Source: Macrobrachium rosenbergii (lineage: Eukaryota; Arthropoda; Malacostraca; Decapoda; Palaemonidae). From it: 64,000 bases of DNA. The notes under the pieces are model-generated. The model had not been told where the DNA came from. It did not search any database and worked only from the letters and a program-made list of their open reading frames with translations. Below, piece by piece: positions 1-11,652 of the stretch; positions within the stretch are counted from its first letter, which is position 1, and every line of letters starts with the position of its first letter. The stretch lies in NCBI RefSeq assembly GCF_040412425.1, contig NC_089755.1, forward strand, positions 49,404,298 through 49,468,297, in the 5' to 3' direction. The translations under genes and the position numbers were made by a program.

Positions 1-384
1 GTGGCAAATTCTGAACTGTATTTATTACGAGAACCTAACTTTAACTACTTTCGTCGATGCTAGATAGTTATAAAAAACATTTCGACCATCACGACCATGA
101 AAATAAAAAAAACATCGCCAAAACACACCTGTTTCATTTTCTTTTACAAAATCAAAAACCAAACAATAAAAATACAAAAACTAAGACGTCTTCTACCCGG
201 TCCTAAGAACCACAGATCGTTTATTCCCTTTACTGCAACTATGAAACTCTTTCTGACGGTGCCGTGTACGTGTTCATATCTCTCAGACTTTCAGTAATCT
301 TATGTTCTACTAATCTGGGTTGTTCAGAGCAGTTGTTCATGCATGGCATTTTATTCTGTGGAAGGCAATGCTTTTTAACTGCTC

Positions 385-415
<31 letters not shown>

Positions 416-819
416 TCAACACAGACACCAGCGAAATATAAAGCTACATTTCTACCGCACGTCTCTCTACTGAGAGGTCGTAGGTACGAACCGGGCGCCA
501 GGAAGAAATTCAACCTCAAACTTTAAAACCTGAAAAGCAACATCGGAACATCAGGAAGCTTAGGAGACAGGAAGAGGAGTGTTTTGTATCGAAGCACCGG
601 TTTCTTAAGGCGCACGCTGACGGCGAAACCACCTTCCGATTTCGACACGTGACATTCGGCTGAATATGAAGGGGGAAGATACACCATTCACGTGAGGCGG
701 CCATACAAGGGAGGATGACTGACCATTAGCCAGAGAAAATCGGTTCTATTAATAGCTATTCATCTATTTCAAGCTCACTGCTCGATTACTTTAGCTACGT
801 GCCATGCTGGTCACTATCC
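1..819. other. No gene recognised; contains short (AAT)n
   Basis: Unique sequence with an (AAT)n run at 384-415. Short open frames here have no recognisable motif. Confidence 0.5.
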
Positions 820-831
820 TTAGCTGCATTA

Positions 832-1131
832 CTGATTAACTGAATATAAAATTTAGGCCAAAGGCCAAGCGTTGGGACCTGTGAGGTCATTCAGCGCTGA
901 AAAGGAAACTGAGAGTAGAAAGGATTGACAGGTGTAACAGGAGGAAAACCTCGTAGCTGCACTATGAAACTACTCTTAGGAGAGGGTGTAAAAAAAGATA
1001 TACGAGCATATGAACGGAGGCACAGTAAAAGGAATGAAAGGGGTTGCAGCTAGGGGACGCTGCGAAGAACCTTACGTAATGCCTACAGTATACTGAGAGA
1101 GGCGCACTAACGGCACTAACCCCCTACGGGT
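832..1131 (-). mobile_element. SINE-A copy 1, flanked by a 12-bp target-site duplication
   Basis: This copy of a ~300-bp dispersed repeat contains the signature GGCCAAAGGCCAAGCG near its left end and CACTAACGGCACTAACCCC near its right end. It is bounded by the direct repeat TTAGCTGCATTA at 820-831 and 1132-1143. The uniform right ends and variable, simple-sequence left ends of the family imply that the transcribed sense is the minus strand, with the tail at the left. No open frame is shared between copies. A 5'-truncated LINE tail is the alternative, but the constant 5' end argues for a SINE. Confidence 0.75.
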
Positions 1132-1143
1132 TTAGCTGCATTA

Positions 1144-1450
1144 TAACGTACAGTTCAATGCTGCGACGCTATATTCAGGTCTATGAGTCTAAGGGCAAAC
1201 AAACGCCTCTCAGCTTACCACGTTAACTCTCAAAGGCGTTGCGAGAACCAGTTATTAAGAGAGGAACATAAAAGTAGACCCAAGACCTCAAGCTATCATC
1301 GGACATTCGCTTAAGCCTTGAGACTAATAATTAGCCTCACAAGATGAAGATAAAGTAGCAGTGTTGTAGCAGTATTTTTACCTCCATGTTGTTATATAAC
1401 TGGGCAGGTATTTATACCAAGACACACTCTTGTTCACCATAATTATAAGC

Positions 1451-1515
<65 letters not shown>

Positions 1516-1634
1516 GATAATTTTAAAAAATGACAATGGGTGACTACAACAATGAAGACCAAAATAAGTCAGACAACCTTGCGTGAACGAACCCGTTTCC
1601 CTTGGCTAATACTTTGCACGAAGTGGGTCAATTA

Positions 1635-1671
<37 letters not shown>

Positions 1672-2719
1672 ATATTCTACAGTCACATTAGTAACCAGCG
1701 ATGTCTACATTCTATAAGGAAATAATAATAGTAAAAGCCCACAAAACTAATGTTAATATTAATGCATCATGCTTGCCTAACATGTTTCTCAAGAGGCCAT
1801 CAAAGCGTATCCTTCTACACTGGAAAAATTGATGCCACTTAGTTACAAAGAGGTACCCAAATTAAACCTGGGCGTCAGTCATCTTTTTTTTTTTTTTATC
1901 TGCTGTTCCAAAGTGCACACATGGCACGGGACTGACGGCGGTCTGATAACAAAGCAAAGGCTTATCTTACCACTTTTCTCATTTTAGTCGGTAACATTAT
2001 AATCGATGAAATGACAACTTAAACCTTTTAGAGTAGGGAAGATTAGGACTGAAGTCATTAATTAACGACGTCTAAAAATATAAGTGATTCATTAGTAACT
2101 GAAACTCAAGTCTGTTATGAGTTAGACCAGTTTCCAAAATGCAATGATGTATGGTATATACTTTTCCTATTTCCCCTTCCAGCGCGGGTGTTTGGGGGCA
2201 TAGATTCTTGATGCATTTCCTTCTTGAAGGATGATACGATTTCTCAGAATAAACTTGGAGACTTTCAATGCAGGTGGCAAATGCAGAAACCTTATTACAT
2301 AAATTTTCGTTATACCAGGAGCATTTTCCTGAACCCTAAACACAAAAGCCACTTCTAGACTCATTTTCGATACTGTGTCTGAAAAAGCATTCGCACAATC
2401 TTCATTCTCTTAGTACCTAAATGGATACAGGAGGTCACGCGTGGTCACATATTGGCACACACGTGAGTAAAGCACAGCCTTGCTTTTTACATACCGGTTC
2501 GTTAAAACATTACGTGGATAGAATTTCTTAGGAGATTATTGAGACTTCTGCCCGTGCGTGTTTTAGAAGTCTGATAAACGATTTATTCGGTAAAGCCACG
2601 AGAGATTATCTGCAGAGGAAAAAAGCGCAAGCAACACGTGTACAGAAACATGCATACTGTCAACGTGACGGGCACTGCTTGCAAGCGCTTCCAAAAATAA
2701 GATGCTGACCAGGAAGAAC

Positions 2720-2721
<2 letters not shown>
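1144..2721. other. Unique sequence around microsatellites, no gene recognised
   Basis: Apart from the (CT)n/(GA)n pair it holds a T15 run near 1885. Nothing coding can be supported. Confidence 0.5.
1454..1669. repeat. (CT)n and (GA)n microsatellites
   Basis: (CT)n at 1454-1512 and (GA)n at 1639-1669 with ~125 bases of unique sequence between. The two tracts are inverted relative to each other and could pair. Confidence 0.9.

Positions 2722-2790
<69 letters not shown>
2722..2790. repeat. (GA)n microsatellite
   Basis: About 34 uninterrupted GA units. Confidence 0.95.
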
Positions 2791-2793
<3 letters not shown>

Positions 2794-3363
2794 CCTAAGT
2801 GTGTGCAAAAAAAAAAAAGTTACGAAATGGTAAACATACCTAGTTCTTCACTCACAGTGCAGGCTACCGGGTCTCACTGTGACCCACCCATTAACGTCGC
2901 ATCATTAAGAATGAAATACATCAGAATACACTCCAATGGCACCAAATACATATCAGATGTCACGTGGTACTTCTAAACAATTTACGCATCATCATTTAAA
3001 ACACATGATGTAGAATAAAAAAAAAATATTAGAAATATAACACTCTCTCTTGGCAAAGTATGGATATACCAGAAAAATTTGCTAGCCAGCATGTAAGGAT
3101 AAACTTCTCTACAACATAGAAACTTCTCACACAAAAATACAGTCTCATAATGAACGAAACATTTTACTAATGTAAAATTAAAATGAAGACGCGTATAAGG
3201 GTAATTTTCACATATATTCATGCCATCATGAAAATGAAAGAAAAAGAAATTGTAATAATGTAATAAGGCTAAGAAATGTTCTAACGACAATTAGATAAAA
3301 AGAGATCTCGACTGCATATACGTAAGTTGGAGTGAATTCCATCCATCTAAAATTAATGACGAT

Positions 3364-3365
<2 letters not shown>

Positions 3366-3454
<89 letters not shown>

Positions 3455-3535
3455 TATATATATATATATGTATATATATAAATATGTATATATAAATATA
3501 TGTGTATATATATACATGCGTGTGTATACGTATAC
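3366..3535. repeat. (CT)n-(TA)n compound microsatellite
   Basis: (CT)n to ~3401 continues into (TA)n to ~3450, then TATACAGTATAT and degenerate TA/GTATA sequence. Confidence 0.93.
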
Positions 3536-3743
3536 ATATCAACAACAGTGAACACAGTAGCAAAAGTCTACGGTGTATAGCTAAACCGTTTCATTTCAAC
3601 CAACCTAGAGCCTTCCCCACTGACACGAATTTCGTCCCCCATCCGTTACTAAGTCGAGATCGTCAGGGAATCGTTTTGGGGCATCGTCACGAAGCTCATT
3701 GGAATTCGGTGCAGCTAGCTACTCGCGGTTCAGGAGAAATCGT

Positions 3744-3746
<3 letters not shown>

Positions 3747-3801
<55 letters not shown>
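3747..3801. repeat. (GA)n microsatellite
   Basis: About 27 GA units, preceded by ~200 bases of unique sequence without a supported exon. Confidence 0.95.
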
Positions 3802-3802
<1 letters not shown>

Positions 3803-3875
3803 ACTCAAAAATTTAGATTGGGTCGCCCACTAAGAAGAATGGTCGTGGCTGTGCATAAGCTATTCATTAGTATTG

Positions 3876-3925
3876 GAATATAAAATTTAAGCCAAGGCCA
3901 AGCGCTGGGACCTATGAGGTCATTC
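3876..3925 (-). mobile_element. SINE-A copy 2, tail fragment
   Basis: About 50 bases match the tail-proximal part of SINE-A (the GGCCAAGCGCTGGGACC region), then the match ends abruptly. It is a 5'-truncated fragment in the family's sense direction. It lies about 70 bases from HP element copy 1. Confidence 0.65.
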
Positions 3926-3992
3926 AAAGGCAATGCCAGCTTTCGACTATAGAACAGCCAAACCCCGTAATCAGAAAATGATAAACAAACAC

Positions 3993-4326
3993 GTAAAAAA
4001 TGCGCCGAAGTTTCTTCGGTACAATCGAGTTTTCTGTACAGCGTATAATGCTGTTTGAAGTTTTCAGCCACGGCCCATGAAACCTGTAGCCGCCGCCCAT
4101 GAAACTTTCAGTCACGGCCCGTTGGTGGTCTGTGTTGTTGATACCTATAGCGCTGCCAGACGTAAGATTATGGCTAACTTAAGCCTTAAATAAAATAAAA
4201 ACTACTGAGGCTAGAGGGCTGCAATTTGCTATGTTTGATGATTGGAGGGTGGATGATCAACATACCAATTTGCAGCCCTCTAGCCTCAGTAGTTTTTAGG
4301 ATCTGAGGGCGGACAGAAAAAGTGCA
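3993..4326. mobile_element. HP (hairpin-rich) element copy 1
   Basis: A ~335-bp copy starting GTAAAAAATGCGCCGAAG and ending GGCGGACAGAAAAAGTGC. It contains the ~44-bp snap-back stem (AAAACTACTGAGGCTAGAGG and its inverse around 4197-4294) with a loop near 4240. The first small hairpin is damaged here (CTTCGGTAC instead of CTTCGGCGC), and its middle region is shorter than in the other copies. No clear target-site duplication is visible. Confidence 0.7.
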
Positions 4327-4747
4327 GAAAAAAAAAATGCAGATTTTGTGAAGCACAATAACTCTGATTGCAACAAACTTTTTATCGTATCTCGTGGCAC
4401 AATAACCGTTCAAAACGAGGTCTGCAAATAGCTGGGTTTGCGTGACAGAGGTACTAGAACCTAAGAAGCTTTATATCCACCGAATGATAAACTGTGTGCA
4501 AGGCAAACTATTTCTGGATTTCAATGGTGCGACATATGTAAAAAAAAAAAAAATAAAATAAAATAAAGAAGTAGAAAAAAGGTCGACATACTACTAATAA
4601 GGCTTTGATGTTAGTTTTTAAGCCAGCAACAGGAACAGCAGTTTTATATTTCTGTTTTTTGGCGACAAGAGAAAGAAAATACACTACTGATCAAACTGAG
4701 GTCTCGCTTGTGTAAAGCAAGTACATTCTAACTTCCTTAGAATTTCG

Positions 4748-4782
<35 letters not shown>

Positions 4783-4788
4783 CACACT
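4748..4788. repeat. (CT)n(CA)n microsatellite
   Basis: A short CT run joined to a CA run. Confidence 0.9.
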
Positions 4789-5437
4789 GACCACCTGTGA
4801 TGCAACGCCAATTTAATATGCGAAAACCTCTCTTTTAACGAATGTAAGATATTTGTGGCCATCAGTCGTGTACCTCAAATAAAAAAAAAATGAAAACCTT
4901 TGGATATATTTAAGCTCTTGGCATGCAACCTTAGATCTAGGCTATTGGCACCAAATCTTCGCAGAATATTAAACAGCAAAAAAAAAAAAAAATAAATACT
5001 TTTTAATTTCAAAGCGTTTCAGCAAGAAGAGCAATAAAATCTTAGTTCCATGACCATTATCGTATCGACTGCCTTTTTATTTTGTTTTATTTTATTTTTA
5101 TTTTTTATTTATTTTATTTTTTTGTATACAGAATTAGAAACTACAAAATGACAAAAAAAATGGCAGAACGAAAGGGCCTATCCAGAAACAATAGGACAGT
5201 GTGTGATTTAGAGATTTAAATGGAGGGTTTCGGCACCAACCGGACGATCGTGTTGACTGGTTGGTTTGGATTAACCTGGCTTTGCTCACACCACCAGCAA
5301 GGGCCCTTGTAAAATAAGAAAGGAAATAAGAGGACTGACATGCATCTCTCCACACGGCCCAACCAACCGAAACGAGGGATATATATATAAAGACCAGGGC
5401 AGTGACCCAAGTTCTTGCTTTTCTTAGGAGCCACCCT

Positions 5438-5488
5438 ACTTACGATGCCCAATATACTGGTTAAACGATGCCCAATATACTGGTTACA
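5438..5488. repeat. 23-bp tandem duplication
   Basis: CGATGCCCAATATACTGGTT appears twice in direct succession. Confidence 0.8.
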
Positions 5489-5563
5489 TTTAAAATAAAT
5501 ATATATACTATTACAATGCCTAAGGTAGCCCTAATTGAGGTCCCGTCTTACCAGGAGGGTAAA

Positions 5564-5566
<3 letters not shown>

Positions 5567-5618
<52 letters not shown>

Positions 5619-5711
5619 AATCCTACCAAGACTCTTCCTAACGTGCTGCTATACCACGCTTGCACCCGCCATGACCTTGCAACATTTTTTTGCACAGCTC
5701 ATGCAAGGAGC

Positions 5712-5753
<42 letters not shown>
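5567..5753. repeat. (GA)n and (CT)n microsatellites
   Basis: (GA)n at 5567-5615 and (CT)n at 5715-5753, inverted relative to each other across ~100 bases. Confidence 0.93.
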
Positions 5754-5754
<1 letters not shown>

Positions 5755-6087
5755 AGTTATTCCGATTTCAAAATACGTGATGATCTGATGGCCAAGGAAG
5801 TACGGCACGAAGTAAAACCAGGCATGCGTTCGTCTGCCCCAAAAAAGGCAAATTGTAGAGAACCTTAGTCATGCTCAATGAAACCGTGCATGCTCACGTC
5901 TCAACGCTCTAAATAATCTAATTCGAATAATCTAATTCGATCGAGGAGGAATTAATTCGGGGAGGGGGGCGGGGGCGGCCTGAAAAAGGATCCGAACCGC
6001 GTACCTTTAAGCGCATAAAACAGAATTTGAAACTCTGGGAGAGGAAATTCCCTCCTCTCAAAAAACTTGGAGCTTTGGGAGAGAAAA

Positions 6088-6090
<3 letters not shown>

Positions 6091-6146
<56 letters not shown>

Positions 6147-6202
6147 CGGATATATTTAAGTATTTGTGATATCCAGTATTTCAACGGAATATTTCTTCAA
6201 TT

Positions 6203-6236
<34 letters not shown>
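6091..6236. repeat. Two (CT)n microsatellites
   Basis: (CT)n at 6091-6144 and 6204-6236. The following ~50 bases are similar (CACGGATATATTTAAG and CACACATATTTAAG, then GAAATCCAGTATTT-type sequence), so this is a duplicated (CT)n-plus-flank unit. Confidence 0.9.
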
Positions 6237-6238
<2 letters not shown>

Positions 6239-6629
6239 CACATATTTAAGCACTTGCGAAATCCAGTATTTAAAGAAAACATTTCTCCGACTGGAGAAAA
6301 AGGTGTTCGAAAACAAACGTCACCAGTGCATCAGCACTCGACAAGATCTGTCTGCAGAAAGAAGCGAGTGAGCGCGCGAGCGCTTCACAGCTGAATTGGG
6401 TTAAGAGCCGATGCAATATCCCTTCTTCAACCCTCCACTGCGATCAATAAGGCTTGTTCGCCTTGAAGGACCGTTGAGGAAGATCAGTGCAGCTCGTAAA
6501 ACACAGTGGCTGTTTTTTTTCTTTTTTTTTCTTTTACGTAACCTTCATTATCAAAGCTTAGCAACGTACCACAGCCGGTACCCTCATCCTGTGACACTAA
6601 GGTACGCCTGTCAGCCGCAGCCATTGTGT

Positions 6630-6700
6630 CATTGCGCAATTCAGCCAAACAAACGGACATGAAACTATAAAAATAGCGCACCCCGCCCGCGAAAGACATG
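6630..6700 (+). promoter_or_regulatory. Candidate core promoter: C/EBP palindrome and TATA box
   Basis: ATTGCGCAAT (6631-6640), the perfect C/EBP consensus palindrome, lies 25 bases before TATAAAAATA (6666-6675). A C-rich stretch CCCCGCCCGC follows. No coding exon follows that I recognise, so this is a motif-level call only. Confidence 0.25.
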
Positions 6701-6922
6701 GAAAGCTGTATATTGGGTCACAGTCACAAACTGGTCAGGAAACTAGGCAAACCAGTTTTTACGTGACGTCATAAAATTGTGTAAATGAATACAGATGAGT
6801 CACTTCGACAAAATTAGGATATGATCTTTCTTTCTAAATTGGGCCGCGGTCTCAACATTGTTTTGGGTGACAGCTTCACATAAAATGTGTCAAGTCATCA
6901 AGGACCGGGGGACACGATTTGG

Positions 6923-7251
6923 ATAGAATGGATGGATGGAATATAGAGTTTAGGCCAAAGGCCAAGCACTGGGACCTATAAGATCATTCAGGGCTAGAAA
7001 GGAAATTGAGAGTAGGTAGGTTCGAAAGGTGTAACAGGAGGAAAACCTCGCAGTTTCATTATGAAATAACTGTTAGGAGAGGGTGGGTAGCAAGATGGAA
7101 GAAAGATAATATGGATGGAGGTACAGTGAGAGGAATGAAAGGGGTTGCAGCTAGGGGTCGAAGGGACGCTGTAAAGAAGCTTTTAGTAATGCCTGCAGCG
7201 CACCCCGTGAGGTGCACTGACGGCACTACCCCCGCCCCCCACGGGGTGGAG
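6923..7251 (-). mobile_element. SINE-A copy 3, flanked by a 9-bp target-site duplication
   Basis: A full-length copy bounded by ACGATTTGG at 6914-6922 and 7252-7260. The left end is a short GGAT-type run (AGAATGGATGGATGG), which I read as the 3' simple-sequence tail of the element on the minus strand. The right end carries a C-rich/G-rich mini-hairpin (CCCCCCACGGGG). An open frame across it on the plus strand is not shared in frame with other copies, so it is not taken as coding. Confidence 0.8.
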
Positions 7252-7260
7252 ACGATTTGG

Positions 7261-8118
7261 GCTAAAATGGAGAGAAAGCTCAAAATGAGGACGAGACTTC
7301 TCAAAATGAAGGACAACGAGGATGCAACGAACATGTCTGAGAGACACAGTGGCGCCTGCTGCGCGACAGACGCTGATGTTTCTACCATGGAATATTCAAC
7401 AATATCATTTAAATTCTACTATTCTTCGTTTAAATAGATAGTTTACTAACACTAGTTACACAGAAGGCATTCTCAACCGATATCCTGACATAAAACTTAA
7501 ACTGTCCCTAATACGAAAATACACTAAACATCCTTAAACCACACAGCCATTAGAAGACAAGGAATGCAAATTTAAATACCTGCTACAATAAGAAATAACT
7601 GCAATGACATAAAAGCGCAATAAATATTCCTTAGGTCAACGAAAATGATGAATAAGACGGCTTTCCTCCGCTCTTCCCACGGATGGTGCCCCTTGGACTG
7701 GGTCCAGATCGATGTCAAGATGTCAAGTCACCCTTTTTCTCCTTCGGTTTGATGTCTTATTTGTTTGTCTTCTGCAGGCCTCGGGTATGGCGCCTGAAAG
7801 GCGTTACCTTTCCGGTTTTCTATACGAATTTGTGGGGTGAGGTTGTGAGTCCTACGGCCATCCCCATGTATTGTTCAAGGGGGCTGACGTGTCGAGGACG
7901 TCTGTCTCCGCTTGCTGGTCACCCAACTAGGTTCTGACCCAAATCAACGTTGCTTGACTTTGCTGAACAAACGGGAAGTAAAAAGTGAAATAATTTAAGT
8001 ATATGGTCACGCATATACCTATTACTTTAACTTCTTCTTCTTCTTCTTCTTTTAACGTGCATTTTTCCCATTTTTGTATGGGGTAAGCACGATGCCTTCT
8101 TTGAAGGACTTTTGATTT

Positions 8119-8205
<87 letters not shown>

Positions 8206-9295
8206 ATGGCTTTCATCTGAGATAATACGAGCGTCAGTAAATCCACAGACGTGGGGAGAGTACCATAATACCATTCAGGTGCTCTGACCATGAAGGAAAA
8301 AAAAATCTTACTGTCTTGCAATAAAAGAACATTATACAAAAAAATATATAAAAACATAAAAAAAATACCCTGAGGTGCAGTGCAGTAAATAATACAAGAT
8401 TCACCTGTGAGGAACTTGTCCACGTTCTGTGGATTTTTAAATTGAAGAAGTATCTACCTTACATTTAATTTCTTCGTAACAGAAGAGAAAGTAAGAACTA
8501 CATAAACAATCAGTTAATATTCTAAACCTCAATATCACTTTCCAAAGCAAGGTTGATGAAAGTAATTAACTAGATAACCCGAATGAATCACCTTAACAAT
8601 TGGGATGGCGCAAACATGATGCCTCTAAAAAAAAAATCTGGATGACCCTGATACACGAACATCATATTCTAAATGATTCGACTCGCGCTACATGATGTGT
8701 CATAACCAAATAAATAGGCATGGTGTCTTCATTCCAGGTGAATTTCTTTCAGTCTAACTTTAAAAACGATTTTTATTTCACACCTTTTCCATATCTTCAC
8801 CTACAGGCTATTCACATATGGACTCTGACTGTGAGAAGCACCTATGAATACCATTTGACAAAGAAAAAAAAACTCAAGCAAATATTTTACAGAAAACTTT
8901 ACAAGGAAATCAAACCTCGCGGTTTTTACAATTCGTTCACTAAATTCAATTCAAGCGATACCGGGGTCAAAACAACTGAACGTTTTTCCCAAATTGGTTG
9001 GCACTCCAAGAGACACTTCCTGTCCCCGTTAGCTGGGTCGGGATTGGGCTAAGGGTACCCTCAGGAATCCTGTACCCCCCACCCCTTTCCCACCCTCCTT
9101 GTCAATGAAAGTCGGCCCCCTTGGTGAATTTGTCGCTCGTCGACTGTCTGAGAACTGGAAAGTTTACAGCATGACATACATATCTGAATTTATTCTCCAA
9201 GATATCATTTAGTTTTATTCTGCATGTTATACCTAATAAAGCTGTAAAGCCAATATATTAGAAAAATATAAGTGGGAGAATCTCTGCGACAGCAT
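7261..9295. other. No gene recognised
   Basis: A moderately GC-rich stretch at 7680-7940 has an open plus frame without known motifs and may be a decayed repeat. The rest is AT-rich unique sequence plus the (CTT)n/(TA)n block. Confidence 0.45.
8028..8200. repeat. (CTT)n, short dispersed-repeat segment and (TA)n
   Basis: (CTT)n at ~8032-8052 is followed by AACGTGCATTTTTCCCAT and GGGGTAAGCACGATGCC, then (TA)n at 8121-8200. I recall similar wording from other decapod sequences, which suggests a dispersed-repeat remnant. Confidence 0.6.
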
Positions 9296-9480
9296 ACAAA
9301 CGTCACCTGTGCTAAAAACGTTTTTCCTATATCATCTGTGCTAAAAACGTTTTTCCTATATCACCTGTGCTAAAAATGTTTTTCCTATATCACCTGTGCT
9401 AAAAACATTTTTCCTGTATCACCTATGCTAAAACATTTTTCCTATATCACCTGCTCTAAAAACATTTTTCCTGTAATACA
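9296..9480. repeat. 29-bp tandem array with palindromic core
   Basis: Six units of CACCTGTGCTAAAAACGTTT plus TTCCTATAT. The core AAAAACGTTTTT is a perfect palindrome in the first units. Later units show CG changed to TG or CA. Confidence 0.85.
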
Positions 9481-9656
9481 TCACCAGGAGTTTTGTTTCA
9501 CGGAAAACTTTACTTTTTTCTAACAGAAAATTAAAATTGGTTTCAAGCAAAAACAGAAATAAAACTGCTTTTTGTGAGATCCAATTAACGTCACCTTTAC
9601 CTGGGTTAATAGTATGATTCTAACAATACAACCAAGTTGACTCCTCTCCTCAGAAA

Positions 9657-9795
9657 CTCCCACAATAAGCTGTAGGTCCCGTTGCTAGGTAACCAGTTGG
9701 TTCTTAGCCACGTAAAATAAATCTAATCCTTCGGGCCAGCCCTAGGAGAGCTATTAATCAGCTCAGTGGTCTGGTTAAACTAAGATATACTTAAC
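9657..9795 (+). mobile_element. SINE-B, 5'-truncated copy
   Basis: It starts at CCCACAATAAGCTGTAGG, in the middle of the full-length element, and runs to the common end AACTAAGATATACTTAAC. The tRNA head is absent. Confidence 0.75.
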
Positions 9796-9980
9796 ATCTC
9801 GCTTTGCAAAGTTTTATAATTACATTTCAACAGATCCTGCTGAAAAAAAATCGACTAACAGGATCACACCTCAAAGCACATTTTGGTGTACAAGAATGGA
9901 TCTACGTGGCCCCTTTTATTTTCCCTTCCTCTTCTTATTTTGTTTCCAGAAAGTATGGGCTAGCAGCTCAAAGTTCCCCA

Positions 9981-10200
9981 AGACAAGAGCCTATTCTGAT
10001 ATTACTGGCCACTAATGTCGTGACGCCAATTTGACTTGAAATGACTCAAGCTACGTTTTAAGTGAATAAATATATATGTATATATACATATGTATGTGTG
10101 TATGCATAGTGTGTTCCTCAAGACAAGAGCCTATTCTGATATCATTGGCCACTAATGTCGTGATGTATATACATATGTATGTGTGTATGCATAATGTGTG
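9981..10200. repeat. Overlapping local duplications
   Basis: AGACAAGAGCCTATTCTGAT with GGCCACTAATGTCGTGA occurs at ~9981 and ~10121. TATACATATGTATGTGTGTA occurs at ~10080 and ~10166. The second copies sit side by side, so a ~140-bp segment was copied and joined in a rearranged order. Confidence 0.7.
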
Positions 10201-10675
10201 TATGTATTTAATACAATAAAATCTGTGTGTGCATGTGTGCAGCAAAACCTTAGCGAGAACCACCTGACATTTCACCTCGTCGCGCGCTGAAATGAACAAG
10301 TTCAATTCGCAACGTCCTTTATATTCTCCCTTAAACTGCAGAACAATTCGCACTGGTATCGCAACTACCTTTAATTCGTACCCTGCAGCAGCACACACTG
10401 CATCTGCATTCGAGCCCCTGACTCGTCTGCTGTTGAAAGCGACAGAAATGCACGTGTGATGAAGTCGGCGTCTTCTCTCAACTATTTAACTCTTGCCTCG
10501 GCGTTTCAATGAAATGTCTGGGCGTAGCACTGGTTTCAACATGAAGAGAACTGGTGTGTCAGTTGAGGATATGCACGCGTGCAAGTTATTTACTAGATTT
10601 TATATTATTTGTGACTTTCTTTCTTTATCATTCTCATTCCCAATTTCTGTATTTCCCTTTATTGCCTCTTACTTC

Positions 10676-10763
10676 TTCCTAATGAACACCATATTCTTTG
10701 GGAGCTTGAACTCCAGGTCAATGGCCCCTGTGGGCTTGTTTCATCTGAATAGGGTTCATTTTT

Positions 10764-10801
<38 letters not shown>

Positions 10802-10811
10802 TCAACTTCAG

Positions 10812-10882
<71 letters not shown>

Positions 10883-10883
10883 G
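10676..10883 (+). mobile_element. SINE-C 3' part followed by long (AAT)n tail
   Basis: The core runs AACACCATATTCTTTGGGAG, GTCAATGGCCCCTGTGGGC, GAATAGGGTTCATT and leads straight into (AAT)n tracts at ~10768-10800 and ~10812-10880. The same core occurs at 42.4 and 52.44 kb. I recall this core from other decapod sequences. The poly-Asn and poly-Tyr frames across the tail are artefacts. Confidence 0.65.
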
Positions 10884-11340
10884 TGACAGACCAGCGAATT
10901 CAACTGACATAGGCAGCTCAATCTGTACTTCTGAAAAGCAATCATGCTTTCTTCAGGGTTAAAGATCGCCATTCATCCTCACCATTGTTCCTTATTCCAT
11001 TCACATAGGATAAAAAAAAAAGGATCTACCATATCCTACCCGTCGTCCTGCGCATCGAACCATCAAGGTCCCCAGACCTTGCAAATCCTGATCAGACGAA
11101 AGCAACAATAACATAAAGCAACAATAACATACAATCAGAGACGGACCGAGAGAAATTTGCCGAGTCCTCGTCTTTGCAACGACCGAAGGATGTTGCAGGA
11201 GGTCAGTGCCAACGTGCTCCGACATGCACAAAGACATGAGGACCCACAAACGAACACACGAACAAACACGCACGAACAAATAATGCTCTTCATACACACA
11301 AACATACACATACCTTTTCGAATACATCTGCCAATCACTG

Positions 11341-11587
11341 GAGGCAGGAGCGGGAACGATGAAAAAAAAATAAATGGAGGTAGAAAAAAGGGGGAGGGAG
11401 AAAAATGGGAGGGATATGGAGGGGGGGATGTGAGAAGTGAGGAGCCCTACACAGAGGAAGTGAGGAAGAGGGAGAGGGACACATTAGTGAGGCAAAGGAG
11501 GGAGGAGGGAAATATAAAGGGAGGGAGGGAGGGAGGGAGGTCGGCTAAGGGAGGAAGGAATGTTGGGAGGGAACGAGGGAAGGGGGC

Positions 11588-11652
<65 letters not shown>

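Larger units (their letters stand above)
4327..5566. other. Unique AT-rich sequence, no gene recognised
   Basis: Contains A-runs at ~4541-4553 and ~4978-4993 and a T/ATTTT-rich patch at ~5073-5130. Confidence 0.5.

Noticed and set aside
6923..7437. 143-codon frame over SINE-A copy 3
   Set aside because: The frame is not kept consistently between copies, and the element has retroposon hallmarks without a conserved ORF.
10493..10912. Poly-Asn and poly-Tyr proteins
   Set aside because: They are (AAT)n tail translations downstream of SINE-C.
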